Part shown: positions 16,506 to 25,857 of the stretch, in pieces
Layout of the letters: each line of letters starts with the position of its first letter
How positions within the stretch are numbered: position 1 is the stretch's first letter
Source of the DNA: Planctomycetota bacterium
Lineage (GTDB): Bacteria; Planctomycetota; Phycisphaerae; UBA1845
Assembly: GCA_016208685.1 (NCBI GenBank)
Contig: JACQXM010000037.1
Location: 1 to 64,000 of the forward strand
Length of the DNA stretch: 64,000 nt
Reading direction: 5' to 3'
Position numbers and translations under genes: made by a program
Notes under the pieces: model-generated
What the model was told of the DNA's origin: nothing
The model's database searches: none
What the model saw: the letters and a program-made list of their open reading frames with translations, nothing else

Positions 16506-19500
16506 ATGAGAGGGAAGGGTCGAGGGAAATGGCGTCCGCTATGGGGCGCCGCGGCGATCGGACTGGTCGTCGGTAGTGTTACGTTTTTGAATGCGTGGGC
16601 GGCGCCGGAAGGCTCCGCCGTGGTGGCCCCGGCCGGCATCGACAAGAGCCAGCCCTCGGCCGCGCCGTCGGTCACGACGCCTCCGATTGCCGCGGGGCGA
16701 ACCACGGCCGTGCAAGCCAGCGCCCAGGTCGCGGGACCGACGGTGATGCAGAAGGCGCTTGCCGCCCCGCTGGCCAGAGACGCCCGCGTGCGCATGGGCC
16801 GCATCGTGACTGCCTCACCGGTGGCGGATGCCCCGACGGCGGGGGGCAGCGTGCTGGCCGCGACCATGGTTCCTGGCCAGCCCTGCGATTGCGACAGTGA
16901 CTGCGTTCCGGCGCTTCCCTGCCGCGTGGGCCGTTGCCGCAAGGAGACGGCGGGCCAGCTTCAGGCGGGGACGTGCGAGGAGCTCATTGCTCCGGTTGAC
17001 ACGCGCTGCGACCTGGACGCCCTGTTCTGCACCGACGATCGGTGCATTCTGTCCCCCGGCGGCGCCAAGCAGTGCGTGAACGGCACCAACAACGGCAACA
17101 CCTGCACCACTGCCGGGGATTGCCCCGGCGGCACCTGCGAGGTGATCACCGTTTGCACCAACGGCGCGGTCACGCGCTGTGCCACGGAGTGCAACGGCGG
17201 CACCAACGCCGGCGATGATTGCCTGCGCGATTCGGACTGCGGCGGCGGCACGTGCATTCTCCAGGCCGCGCCCGGCCAGGCGGTGTGCAATGAAACGCTG
17301 GATCGTTGCGAGGTCCATCAGGGCGGCGGCGCGGTGGGTCGCTGCTGCAGCACCGACGGCACTACCTGCAGCTACGTCACCGAGGCGAGCTGCACCGGAA
17401 GCGGCGGCAAGTGGCTGCGCACCGAGGACCCGGACGACATTCTGGACGAGTGCGTGTGCCCGAAGTACGGCAGCGCCATCAGTCCCGCCGGAGCCTATGG
17501 AACGACCGTGGGCCCCATTCGCATCTCGGAGAAGGTGTGCGCCATCGGCGGCGATATCTGCGAGGACGCCACTTTCTGCCAGAAGCGCTGCACGGGCCCG
17601 GCGCCCTTCGAGATCTGCGAAGTGGACACCGACTGCCCCACGAATGAGACCTGCCAGCCGGACACCTGCGTGGCGGATACGCCCCCGCGCTGCGCCGACG
17701 GCTTCTACAAGATCGGCGACGACTACACGCTGCCCAACGCCTCGTACCTGCGGCTCAAGCAGTTCCGCTTCCGCGGCGGCGTGGACAAGCCGGATGAAGT
17801 GTTGATCTTCGAGTTCTATGAGCAGCAAGGACATTGCAGCAACGCGCCGGCCACGGCCTGCGACAGCTTCGTGCTGGCCTCCTGCCCCGGTGGGAGCTGC
17901 ATTCCCGACCTGGTCGACGCGGTTGGCATTCGCTTCGGCAACGGTGGGATTTTTGACTACCTGATTGACGTGGATTGTGCCAACGATTGCATCGTGGCCG
18001 AAGAGGAGGCTCCGCAGGACGAGCCGATCATCATTCCGCCCGCCGGCTGGGTGGCGATCCGCAGCTCGCGTACCGAGCCCACGGCAGACGCCCGCAACGC
18101 CGCGAACGGTCGCTGGCTGTCCGCGGCGGCCGAGGGCGGCAACGAGGTCGACTTCGGCAGCAACAATCCCAACCTCATGTGGGTCAATGCGGCGCCCACC
18201 GGCACCGGGCCGGTTACGCCGCAGATCATGGTGTTCGAGTTGCTGGGCGACAAGCTGCCCTCGTCGGGCGCCTGCTGCGATGCCACCAACGGTAACTGCA
18301 CCGACACGCAGAAATGGGATTGCCGCACCTGCTCGGCAACGGGAGCACCCTGCCGTTACTATCCCGAACCGCTCCGCGACTTCATCAACTGCGGTTTCAA
18401 CGACTTCTGCGTTGAAGACAACTGGTTCGGACCCAAGACGCACGTGGATTTCAACACCGGAGGCGGCCTGGATTGTGCCGACTCGCCGTGCGACCTGGGC
18501 GCCTGCTGCTTCCCGAACGGCACCTGCCAGCGGTTGGACCAGCAGTTGTGCACCGGTGACTTCCAGGGCTTCGGTACCGACTGCACGCCGAACTGCTGCA
18601 CCCAGACCTTCACCGGCGGTGACTGCTGCGAAACGCTGTTCTATTGCGACGACGGCAGCGGCGACTGCGCCGCCGGCAGCGGGCCGTGCTCGGACAACAC
18701 CGGCACCTGCCAGACGTGCACCGGGCCCACGACGCACTACATCACCGTGCCGCCGCTCTTCGATCCTGCCATTACCATCGACATCAGCGGCGACAACACG
18801 CCGGCGGTGTTCACCCAGGCCCTGGGAGACACCTGCACGCTGAGCGGCAGCGATCCCGGCTGGTACGAGAAGTTCCACCTCAACACCTGCGGCGTGGTTA
18901 CGGTGGACGTCTGCTGCACGACACCGCTCATGAGCCCGGTGTGGGGCGTGCTCGTCGAGGCCTGCCCGAATTGCAGCAACGTGATCGGCGCCGACCAGAA
19001 CCAGAACGGCGCTCAGTCCGGGTTCGGTGCCGGTTGCAACAACAACCACTGCTGCCCGGACGGCAACTTCTCGGCGCAGTTTACGCTGGCCGCCGGTACG
19101 TATATGTACCAGCCATACGGCGACCCGACCTGCGAGGGAACGCTCGATAACTGCATCACCAATGATGATTGCCCGCTGGGCGCGGTATGCGAGGCGACGG
19201 TGGGGCCGTATACGGTGCACATCACCGTGGATCCCTGCAACCCGGCGGCGTGCTGCATCGGCGGCACTTGCCAGGTGCTCAACCGTCTGGACTGCGAGGC
19301 CGCCGGCGGCTTTTGGCTGGGGGCTCTGGACCCGGCGGTGGCGGATTGCTTCCCGCTGCCCAACGGGGCGTGCGGCACCGGGTCCTGCTGTACGGGTCCG
19401 GGAGTGTGCAATGACACCACCTTCTTCGACACGGAAGCGGAGTGCCTCAACGCCAACCCCAACAACATCTTCGTCGGTGGGTCGCAATGCCTGCGCGACG

Positions 19501-21584
19501 ACCCCTGCCCCATCTGCACGTTCGATGACGACGCGCACTGCAAGTCGTTCATCAACGCCAACGTGCGGTATATCTCACCCAGCGACCGCTCCCTGGATCC
19601 GCCCATCCGCTGGGCGGATGACTTCACGCCGCAGGGTTCGCTGCTCGACGCGGTTTGCTGGTGGCCGGCCTACTTCGACCCGTTCAACGGTGTCGAGTGC
19701 GCTGCGAACCCGCCGCCGGACGATTGGCGCGTTCGCGTCTACGAGGACGACTTCGGGCTGCCCGGCCTCGAGAAGGGCCCGGCCGGCGGACAGGTGCTCA
19801 ACGTGTTCGCCAAGCGGCTGATCCCTGGCCTGCGTGTCTGGGAATACACCGGCGCCTTCCAGACGCCGCTGGTTGTAACCCCGGGCTCGTGCCTGTGGGT
19901 TGAGATTACGGGCCTCGGCGAGGGCACGGGCTGCACTACGTACCTCACCGAGTCGGCGGGTGACGGCAACGGTTACGCCGTGCAGGACGGCGACGGAACC
20001 TACGGTCCGGAAGACATCATCATCTACAACGAGGGGACGATCGATGACATCGGCGACTACTCGTTCTGTGTCTCCACGGGTCTGGGTACCGACAACGACT
20101 GCGGTGACGTGACGGTTCCGTGCTGCCTGTGCGGGACTGGCTGTAGCATGATGTCGGCTACTGCCTGCCGCAACGCCGATGGGTACATCTTCGCGGGTGA
20201 GCCGTCGTGCGCCACGGTGACCTGTCCGACCGTACCGGCGAACAACGCCTGCGGCAGCGCTACGGCCATCTGCACCGGGCAGTCGGCTTGCAGCGTGGGT
20301 CTGGACAATCGCTGCGCCACCAACGACGGTCTGGTTACCACGTGTAACCCGGTGACCGGCGCCGGGCCTGCCAACGACTTCATCCAGGACGTCTGGTTCC
20401 AGTACACGCCGCCCTGCTCCGGTGAGATGCAGATCGACACGTGTTCGAACCTGACGATGTACGACACGATGATCGCCATCTACGGCGGCACGGCCACCAC
20501 CTGTTCGTGCCCGCCGGCGGGTACGGACACGGGCTTGATCACCCGTCCGAATCCGTCGCCGCCGCCGCCGACACTGCCGGCGTGCGACGACAACAATGGC
20601 AGCGAGGCGGCAGGCACCGCCTGCCCGCCCAACAACTTCGGGCGTTCGCTCCTGAAGATTGACGCCACGGGCGGCAACTGCTACCTCATCCGCGTGGGCG
20701 GCGACCGCGGTTCGAACGTGCTCAAGGAAGGTGTGGCGCAGCTCTCGATCAACGTGACCTGCTCGGCGATCAACCCGCCGCTGCCGGCCCCGGCGCCGCA
20801 CAACCGCAAGAAGAACCGCTACGTCTCCTTCAATCCCAACAGCGGCACCACGGCGGTGAAGTTCAAGGTTACGCGGACGTTCCCGCCGCCGACGACGGAA
20901 ATGGGCTGGGTCGGCCCGCCGGATGCCAACGGTATCTCGGCGATCCTGCCCGACGCCCAGAAGCCGGCGTCGCGGGTGTGGGGTGAGGCGGTGATCCACG
21001 CCGGCGACTGCGAGATCTACCCGGTTCCGGACACGGCCAACACCCCGCTGACCTGTTCGATCAGCGGCGCGCCGTGTGCCCAGCTCTGCGGAGGCGGGCA
21101 ATGTCCGGCCGGTCAGGGCGAGTGCATCGCCCCGCCGACAACCTACGAGATCCGGGCGACCTCCGACAACGCCAACTTCTCACCGCCGCTGGTGGTGACG
21201 ACGGTGCCGCGTCCCTGCCCGAAGAAGTGGGGCGACAGCGTCGGTGACTTCTCCGGCGGCGCGTGGACGGCGCCCAACGGCGTGTCCAACGTCAACGACT
21301 TCGTCTCGGCGTTGCAGTGCTTCCAGCAACTCCCGACGCGGCCGCACGTTTCCATCTGCGACGTGGTCGGCGCCGGTCAGCTCGGTCTGGAGTCCTGCAT
21401 CAACAAGCAGGGCAACATCGCCGACGTGTTCAACCTCATCAAGGCGTTCCAGGGAAGCGCGTATCCCGCCTATGTGTGCAGCACCAGTGGGCATGGATGC
21501 AGCAACCTGGGTGGCGCCTGCGCGGCGCCGGGCGTGGGGACGTGCATCATCCCCGGCACCGGCAACTGCCCGGCGTGCCCGTAA
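16506..21584 (+). CDS. Very large secreted Cys-rich protein with dockerin-like end
   Basis: 1,692 residues; ATG 16506 follows CCAGGAGGAACAG. A basic N-terminus and hydrophobic core (WGAAAIGLVVGSVTFLNAWA) form a signal peptide. The body is Cys-rich with repeated surface modules such as GACCFPNGTCQRLDQQLC and ACCIGGTCQVLNRLDC, found in planctomycete surface proteins, and shorter CD.DSDC / C.NGTNNGNTC units at the start. Beta-sandwich-like stretches are interspersed (VWFQYTPPCSGEMQIDTCSN, a pre-peptidase-like C-terminal domain pattern). The end, GDFSGGAWTAPNGVSNVND then NKQGNIADVFNLIKAFQG, is a dockerin-like pair. No catalytic motif is seen; a structural or adhesive surface role is inferred. A strong terminator follows. 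Confidence 0.85.
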   Translation: MRGKGRGKWRPLWGAAAIGLVVGSVTFLNAWAAPEGSAVVAPAGIDKSQPSAAPSVTTPPIAAGRTTAVQASAQVAGPTVMQKALAAPLARDARVRMGRIVTASPVADAPTAGGSVLAATMVPGQPCDCDSDCVPALPCRVGRCRKETAGQLQAGTCEELIAPVDTRCDLDALFCTDDRCILSPGGAKQCVNGTNNGNTCTTAGDCPGGTCEVITVCTNGAVTRCATECNGGTNAGDDCLRDSDCGGGTCILQAAPGQAVCNETLDRCEVHQGGGAVGRCCSTDGTTCSYVTEASCTGSGGKWLRTEDPDDILDECVCPKYGSAISPAGAYGTTVGPIRISEKVCAIGGDICEDATFCQKRCTGPAPFEICEVDTDCPTNETCQPDTCVADTPPRCADGFYKIGDDYTLPNASYLRLKQFRFRGGVDKPDEVLIFEFYEQQGHCSNAPATACDSFVLASCPGGSCIPDLVDAVGIRFGNGGIFDYLIDVDCANDCIVAEEEAPQDEPIIIPPAGWVAIRSSRTEPTADARNAANGRWLSAAAEGGNEVDFGSNNPNLMWVNAAPTGTGPVTPQIMVFELLGDKLPSSGACCDATNGNCTDTQKWDCRTCSATGAPCRYYPEPLRDFINCGFNDFCVEDNWFGPKTHVDFNTGGGLDCADSPCDLGACCFPNGTCQRLDQQLCTGDFQGFGTDCTPNCCTQTFTGGDCCETLFYCDDGSGDCAAGSGPCSDNTGTCQTCTGPTTHYITVPPLFDPAITIDISGDNTPAVFTQALGDTCTLSGSDPGWYEKFHLNTCGVVTVDVCCTTPLMSPVWGVLVEACPNCSNVIGADQNQNGAQSGFGAGCNNNHCCPDGNFSAQFTLAAGTYMYQPYGDPTCEGTLDNCITNDDCPLGAVCEATVGPYTVHITVDPCNPAACCIGGTCQVLNRLDCEAAGGFWLGALDPAVADCFPLPNGACGTGSCCTGPGVCNDTTFFDTEAECLNANPNNIFVGGSQCLRDDPCPICTFDDDAHCKSFINANVRYISPSDRSLDPPIRWADDFTPQGSLLDAVCWWPAYFDPFNGVECAANPPPDDWRVRVYEDDFGLPGLEKGPAGGQVLNVFAKRLIPGLRVWEYTGAFQTPLVVTPGSCLWVEITGLGEGTGCTTYLTESAGDGNGYAVQDGDGTYGPEDIIIYNEGTIDDIGDYSFCVSTGLGTDNDCGDVTVPCCLCGTGCSMMSATACRNADGYIFAGEPSCATVTCPTVPANNACGSATAICTGQSACSVGLDNRCATNDGLVTTCNPVTGAGPANDFIQDVWFQYTPPCSGEMQIDTCSNLTMYDTMIAIYGGTATTCSCPPAGTDTGLITRPNPSPPPPTLPACDDNNGSEAAGTACPPNNFGRSLLKIDATGGNCYLIRVGGDRGSNVLKEGVAQLSINVTCSAINPPLPAPAPHNRKKNRYVSFNPNSGTTAVKFKVTRTFPPPTTEMGWVGPPDANGISAILPDAQKPASRVWGEAVIHAGDCEIYPVPDTANTPLTCSISGAPCAQLCGGGQCPAGQGECIAPPTTYEIRATSDNANFSPPLVVTTVPRPCPKKWGDSVGDFSGGAWTAPNGVSNVNDFVSALQCFQQLPTRPHVSICDVVGAGQLGLESCINKQGNIADVFNLIKAFQGSAYPAYVCSTSGHGCSNLGGACAAPGVGTCIIPGTGNCPACP

Positions 21585-21618
21585 GCCGTCGGACAGGCTG
21601 AGTTCTTAGGCCCTCTTT

Positions 21619-21653
21619 GAAGGCCGCCCGGCAGCTCGGGCGGCCTTCTTTAT
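21619..21653 (+). terminator. Rho-independent terminator
   Basis: GAAGGCCGCCCG pairs with CGGGCGGCCTTC (12-bp stem, GCAGCT loop) and is followed by TTTAT. It lies 35 bp after the stop of the large Cys-rich gene. Confidence 0.9.
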
Positions 21654-21852
21654 GCGCTGCCTCCGGCGGGTGAGGCTGAGCGTACGCGCGCCGCATGCGG
21701 GGGTCGAGTACGTTCGGAGGGCGCGAGGTTCGGGACCCGGACGGCGGCATCGCCGCATAGCCGGCGGCGAGAAGCGGGAGGCATTGTGTGGTACGGGCAT
21801 CGAGGCTATGTGCCGACGGACCGGATGCCCAGGGCACCCGTTTCGCTGCCGG

Positions 21853-22071
21853 TCAGGCCTCGCTTTCGGGCGGGGGCTCCAGCCCCACACGTTCCTGCCA
21901 GTAACGCTCGGCGAACGCGCGGTCGAAGGTACCTTTGCCCACCTCGATCGTGGGAATCAGCGGGACGCGCTGCGGGAACCGCAGGCCGTAGAGGAGGGCG
22001 AGCTCGGTCTCGCACACGATCCGCGTCCGCATCTCCTCGTATGATTCCGTCCTGCGGCGGCGCAGCGGCAT
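21853..22071 (-). CDS. Small conserved hypothetical protein, third gene of the dapA operon
   Basis: 72 residues, ATG 22071, 2 bp after the stop of the membrane-protein gene. MPLRRRRTESYEEMRTRIV, then ETELALLYGLRFPQRVPLIP and TFDRAFAERYWQERVGLEPP. Charged, soluble, no known domain. The longer frames upstream overlap the membrane-protein gene and are antisense or shifted readings. Position suggests translation coupled to its neighbour. Function unknown. Confidence 0.6.
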   Translation of the reverse strand: MPLRRRRTESYEEMRTRIVCETELALLYGLRFPQRVPLIPTIEVGKGTFDRAFAERYWQERVGLEPPPESEA

Positions 22072-22073
22072 GA

Positions 22074-23093
22074 TCAGCGGCCTTCGCGACGCCCCTGGGA
22101 AGCGGCCTCCCCGCCCCCTTCCGCGGGTCCGACGGGCACCGGCGACATGTACCAGTAAGTCGCGAAGACGGATGCCGCCCCGACCGCTGCGTACTGAATG
22201 GGGAGCACGCGGAGGAAGCAGGAGGCAGGCAGCGTGGGTGGGACGCCGGCGCTTCCCGCGCCGACCGCCGACCAGCCGTAGCCGACCAGCGCCAGGACGG
22301 GCACCGCCAGAAGCGCCCAAAGCGAGGTGCGAACCGGAACCAGACGTTGCGCGACCATGCAGGCCAGAAAGGTAGCCGCGGCAACGACGAAACACGCCTG
22401 CCCGTGCTCCACGGCACGGCGCGAAAGGCCCGTGGAAAGAACGACGAAAGATAGTATGGCGATTCCGGCCGCGACGGCCGTGTGTTTGCCGCCCACGGCC
22501 GGCGGTGTCGGATCAGCTTCGCGCAGCAGGTAGGTTCCGATCAGTGGCACATCGGCGGCGGCTGGGCGCTGTGCACCGTCGCCCGGGCTTGCATCTACGT
22601 GGTCGGAGTTAACCGGCGGCCGCGCCGGCGAACACCAGCGAAGCACCAGCGCCGAAACCAGCATGGCGGCGAACACCACGAGCCACCAGGCACAGGCTTC
22701 GACGGCAAGGCTCAGCGCCACCGACCGTTGCGATCCCGCGCCGGCGGGCGCGTCGAACATCAGCAGATACTGCGCCGTATCGCCACGCAGGGAGACGCAG
22801 GCCAGCCCCACGGCGGCCGAGAACGCTCCCACGTCCGCAAGTCGGCGGCCGATCAGCAATGTGGCAATGCCGGCGGAGATCACGGCGAGCGCCGCCGCCT
22901 GCGCCAGCATAGCACCTCCGTGATGGCGGGTCAGAAGGCTCACCGCGCCCAGCGGATCGTCCGGGGCCATGGCCATCCAGCCGACGCTAAGGAAGATCCC
23001 TCCGGCCAGAAACCACGCCGCCAGCGTGGTGGTTTTCTCCAGGGTGCTAAGCGGGGGTCGGATGGGCATGGTCGCACTGCCGAGGTCGGTCAT
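22074..23093 (-). CDS. Polytopic membrane protein, second gene of the dapA operon
   Basis: 339 residues. ATG 23093 overlaps the dapA stop in ATGA, deciding the start; upstream extension would run through dapA. About eight or nine hydrophobic segments, for example TTTLAAWFLAGGIFLSVGW, LAVISAGIATLLIGRRLADV, WLVVFAAMLVSALVLRWC and SLWALLAVPVLALVGYGW, with a polar loop near residues 155-205. No domain recognised. Translational coupling to dapA suggests co-expression, but a link to lysine or cell-wall synthesis is not shown by the sequence. Confidence 0.7.
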   Translation of the reverse strand: MTDLGSATMPIRPPLSTLEKTTTLAAWFLAGGIFLSVGWMAMAPDDPLGAVSLLTRHHGGAMLAQAAALAVISAGIATLLIGRRLADVGAFSAAVGLACVSLRGDTAQYLLMFDAPAGAGSQRSVALSLAVEACAWWLVVFAAMLVSALVLRWCSPARPPVNSDHVDASPGDGAQRPAAADVPLIGTYLLREADPTPPAVGGKHTAVAAGIAILSFVVLSTGLSRRAVEHGQACFVVAAATFLACMVAQRLVPVRTSLWALLAVPVLALVGYGWSAVGAGSAGVPPTLPASCFLRVLPIQYAAVGAASVFATYWYMSPVPVGPAEGGGEAASQGRREGR

Positions 23094-23908
23094 GCGTGTA
23101 CCGCTTCCAGCAGCTCCATCCGCACCAGGAGTCGTTCGATTCCCTGCCGCGCGTCCTCGCCCAGGCCGCACAGGGGCAGGCGAAATTCCTCATTCAGCAG
23201 GCCGGCCAGCGCCATGGCGCTCTTGATGGGCAGGGGATTGGGCCCGAACCGGTCCAGCCCGATCGCCAGTTCGTACACTCGACGATGCCCGGCACCCAGC
23301 GACATGAGCGGCCAGGTGAGCGGGTCGTCACCGCTGAGAATAGCGATGTCGCACCGCGCCATCAGATCGGTCACACCGTCCACCGAGCCGGTGGCGTGCT
23401 TGAGTCCGACGACGTGCGGATACGTCCGTCGCAGCCGGACGACCACATCGGTGGGGATGTTGACGCCGGTGCGGATGGGCACGTTGTACAACACGATGGG
23501 CAGGTCGACCGCGTCGGCGACGCTGGCGAAGTGACGATAGAGGCCCTCCTCCGTGGGGCGGTTGTAGTAGGGCGCCACGACCAGAGCGGCATCGGCGCCG
23601 GCCTCTTGCGCCAGGCGCGTGCGGCGCACCGTCTCCGCCGTGGAATTGGTGCCGGTGCCGGCCATCACGGGGCGACGTCCCGCGGCGCGGGTCAAAACCG
23701 CCTCCAGCAACTGGTGATGCTCGTCGGCGGTCAGCGTCGGCGCCTCACCGGTCGTGCCACAGGGAACCAGCCAATCCGTACCGCCTTCGATCTGGCGATC
23801 CACCAGCATGTCCACGCGCGGCCAGTCGATGTCGCCGTCGTGAAACGGCGTAACCAATGCCGTCATCGAGCCGCGCAGCGGTGGGATCTCACGAGCCTTT
23901 CCGGGCAT
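23090..23908 (-). CDS. dapA: Dihydrodipicolinate synthase family protein, with an internal deletion
   Basis: 272 residues; ATG 23908 follows AAGGAGG with a 7-nt spacer. DapA condenses pyruvate and aspartate semialdehyde in the lysine/diaminopimelate pathway. Key positions are present: CGTTGEAPTL (pyruvate-binding Thr-Thr), APYYNRPTEEGLY, LYNVPIRTG (Tyr and Arg) and GLKHATG (Schiff-base Lys). However, after LSGDDPLTWPLMSLGAG the strand and loop normally reading like G(V/I)xSVxANxxP and the following helix are missing: the chain passes to HRRVYELAIGLDRFGPNPLPIK. About 25 residues are lost relative to the usual 290-300. Activity is therefore uncertain. First gene of a three-gene operon. Confidence 0.8.
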   Translation of the reverse strand: MPGKAREIPPLRGSMTALVTPFHDGDIDWPRVDMLVDRQIEGGTDWLVPCGTTGEAPTLTADEHHQLLEAVLTRAAGRRPVMAGTGTNSTAETVRRTRLAQEAGADAALVVAPYYNRPTEEGLYRHFASVADAVDLPIVLYNVPIRTGVNIPTDVVVRLRRTYPHVVGLKHATGSVDGVTDLMARCDIAILSGDDPLTWPLMSLGAGHRRVYELAIGLDRFGPNPLPIKSAMALAGLLNEEFRLPLCGLGEDARQGIERLLVRMELLEAVHA

Positions 23909-23938
23909 GGTCTGACCTCCTTGTCTGGAGCTGCTCTG

Positions 23939-23966
23939 TTTGTAACCGCTTCGGCGGCGATTGCAA
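23939..23966 (-). promoter_or_regulatory. Promoter of the dapA operon
   Basis: On the minus strand TTGCAA (23966-23961), 16-nt spacer, TACAAA (23944-23939), about 30 nt upstream of the dapA start codon. Confidence 0.5.
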
Positions 23967-24198
23967 CGGCGGGGGCGGGAGCGTCGACTCGGTTGGCGCG
24001 GACCCCTTCGCGGCGACAGGGACTCTGAGCCGTCCGCGGCGCATCGCGGCTACTTCACCCGGCGGAGGGTAAGCCGTCGGACCGCGTCGGGACCGGAGGA
24101 CCGCGAGGGAGGATCATCGCCGCACGCCGACGGATCGGCGTCGGCGCGCGGGGCGGGGATGCGGACACATTTTCAGGGTTCGCCGGCTCGCCGCCGGT

Positions 24199-25272
24199 TC
24201 AGAAGGAGTCGAACGCCTCTTCAAGCTGCTCGGGCAGGGCGTCGAGGTAGGCGAGAAAGTCCCGGCGCTCGGCCAGACCCAATGCCCGCACCACGCGGGT
24301 TTCCAGCAGGCAATAGGCCTCGGTGGGGGAATAACCGAGCAAACCGCAGATGTGGTCGCAAAGCTGGAGCTGCAAGCGCTCGCGCCGTAGCGGATCATCC
24401 TCGGCCGGGAATTCGTGATGGTTCGACGTGAGGCTCTTGAGTGTGTTGGGCAGCTTCCAGGCGTCGGCGATCAACTCCCCGAATTCCTGGTGCGTCTCCG
24501 CACAGAGATACTCGAAGGTCTCGTGGTCGATCTCGGCGTGGGATCGGTTCCGCTCGTCGCGGACGATGCGCAGCACGATGACGCAACCGATGTCGTGCAG
24601 CAGGCCCATGAGGAACGCGTCATCCTTGTCCACGCCGGTGAAGGCCGACAGGCCGTACATGATCTGCCCCGCCGCGAAGGAGCGTGCCCAGAGGAGGTTG
24701 GCGAGCTCGTCTCGTCCCTTGCCACGGAACATGGCGGAGCGCAGCGACTCGTGCATCATCAGGGTGCGCACGGCCTTGAAGCCCAGGCGCGCCACGGCCG
24801 GTTGCAGGGACGTGATCTTGTGCATGCCGCGGTACAGCGCGGAGTTGGCCATGCGCAGCACCGAGCCGGCAATCACCGGGTCGTCGGCGAGCAGCCGCGC
24901 TACGTCCGCGAAGGTGCACTCGGGATCGCGGAGCTCGGTCAGTACGCGCTCCGCCGCCTGCATCAGTGGCGGCATTTGCAGGTCGTGCCCGTCGAAATGG
25001 GAGATGAGCAGATTCTCCAGCGCCAGCGCGTCCGTGGTCATCGCCGGGCGGCCAACGGGCGTAGGTTCGGTGGCGGTGACGCCTTCCGGCGCCCACCAGG
25101 CGCGCGCGGGGCCGCCCGCACGCTCCGCGGGCGCGTCGGGCGGCGCCTCGAGCGTCGCGACTCCGCCGTCATCGCGAGCCGCCAGTGTGCCAGCGCGCCG
25201 GCGCGGGGCCGGGCCGTTCGTGGCCGTGGGGCTCGCCGTCAGCTTGTCGATGATCCAATCCCAAAGCCCCAT
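24199..25272 (-). CDS. HDOD-domain regulatory protein
   Basis: 357 residues; ATG 25272 with GGGAG 10 nt upstream, preferred over longer frames. Residues 1-95 are low-complexity and charged. Residues about 105-310 are an HDOD domain: LMQAAERVLTELRDPECTFA, LLADDPVIAGSVLRMANSAL, MGLLHDIGCVIVLRIV and HQEFGELIADAWKLP. HDOD proteins resemble HD phosphohydrolases but usually lack full metal ligands; here the HD pair (HDIG) is kept. They act as signalling or scaffold factors, often linked to cyclic di-GMP or motility. The phosphatase activity and partner are not evident. Stands alone after a 290-bp gap without a gene. Confidence 0.8.
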   Translation of the reverse strand: MGLWDWIIDKLTASPTATNGPAPRRRAGTLAARDDGGVATLEAPPDAPAERAGGPARAWWAPEGVTATEPTPVGRPAMTTDALALENLLISHFDGHDLQMPPLMQAAERVLTELRDPECTFADVARLLADDPVIAGSVLRMANSALYRGMHKITSLQPAVARLGFKAVRTLMMHESLRSAMFRGKGRDELANLLWARSFAAGQIMYGLSAFTGVDKDDAFLMGLLHDIGCVIVLRIVRDERNRSHAEIDHETFEYLCAETHQEFGELIADAWKLPNTLKSLTSNHHEFPAEDDPLRRERLQLQLCDHICGLLGYSPTEAYCLLETRVVRALGLAERRDFLAYLDALPEQLEEAFDSF

Positions 25273-25857
25273 GGATCTGTGACTCCCGCCGCCGGTGTTT
25301 GCGGCCGATCGGATGTTCCTGCGCCCCCTTTGGTGCGGGCGCGGTAGCGCGCCGCACGCAGGGGAAAACACGTGACCCCAGGGTTCCATCGTCACTTCCG
25401 ACCGGCGGGTGAAGCGCCGCACGGCGGTCGTTACCCGGATTCACACGTTCCCAAGTTAAGCGAGTTGCCGATAACCGCGCCCGCGCGAGGGACGGAACCC
25501 CCCGCGGGTCGCATGCCTCCCCCCGCCCGTTCAGCCGCCCTCCGCGGCGCCTTTTACGGTTGCCTCGACAGACGGTCGCGGCTGATAATTCCGTGGCAGT
25601 CGGGCCGCCGGGGCCGGCGCGGCGGACCGTTGCGCGCCGGCGGCGCAAGCTTGGTTCCGCGCCGCGATTGCGTTAGACTGTGAGCTTCGGGATGGGCTTG
25701 CGAGGGCAGCGCTGCGGCGGATGAACCGGGCAAGAAGCCGGGCGACGCCGCGATTCGCGGAGCCGTCCGCCGGGTAAGCGGCCTAGAATACGGATGGTAT
25801 CCCATTGCCTCGGGTAGGGGGGCCGGCGGGGTTTCAATCTTGCGTGGGAGACAAGCC
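25273..25857. other. Intergenic region before the FG-GAP/Cys-rich gene
   Basis: 585 bp between divergent genes. No gene seen. TAGAAT at 25784-25789 may be a -10 element for the gene at 25858 but lacks a clear -35. Confidence 0.4.

Noticed and set aside
16815-19538. Minus-strand frame of 907 codons
   Set aside because: Mirror of the Cys-rich gene on the plus strand, which has signal peptide, ribosome site and dockerin-like end.
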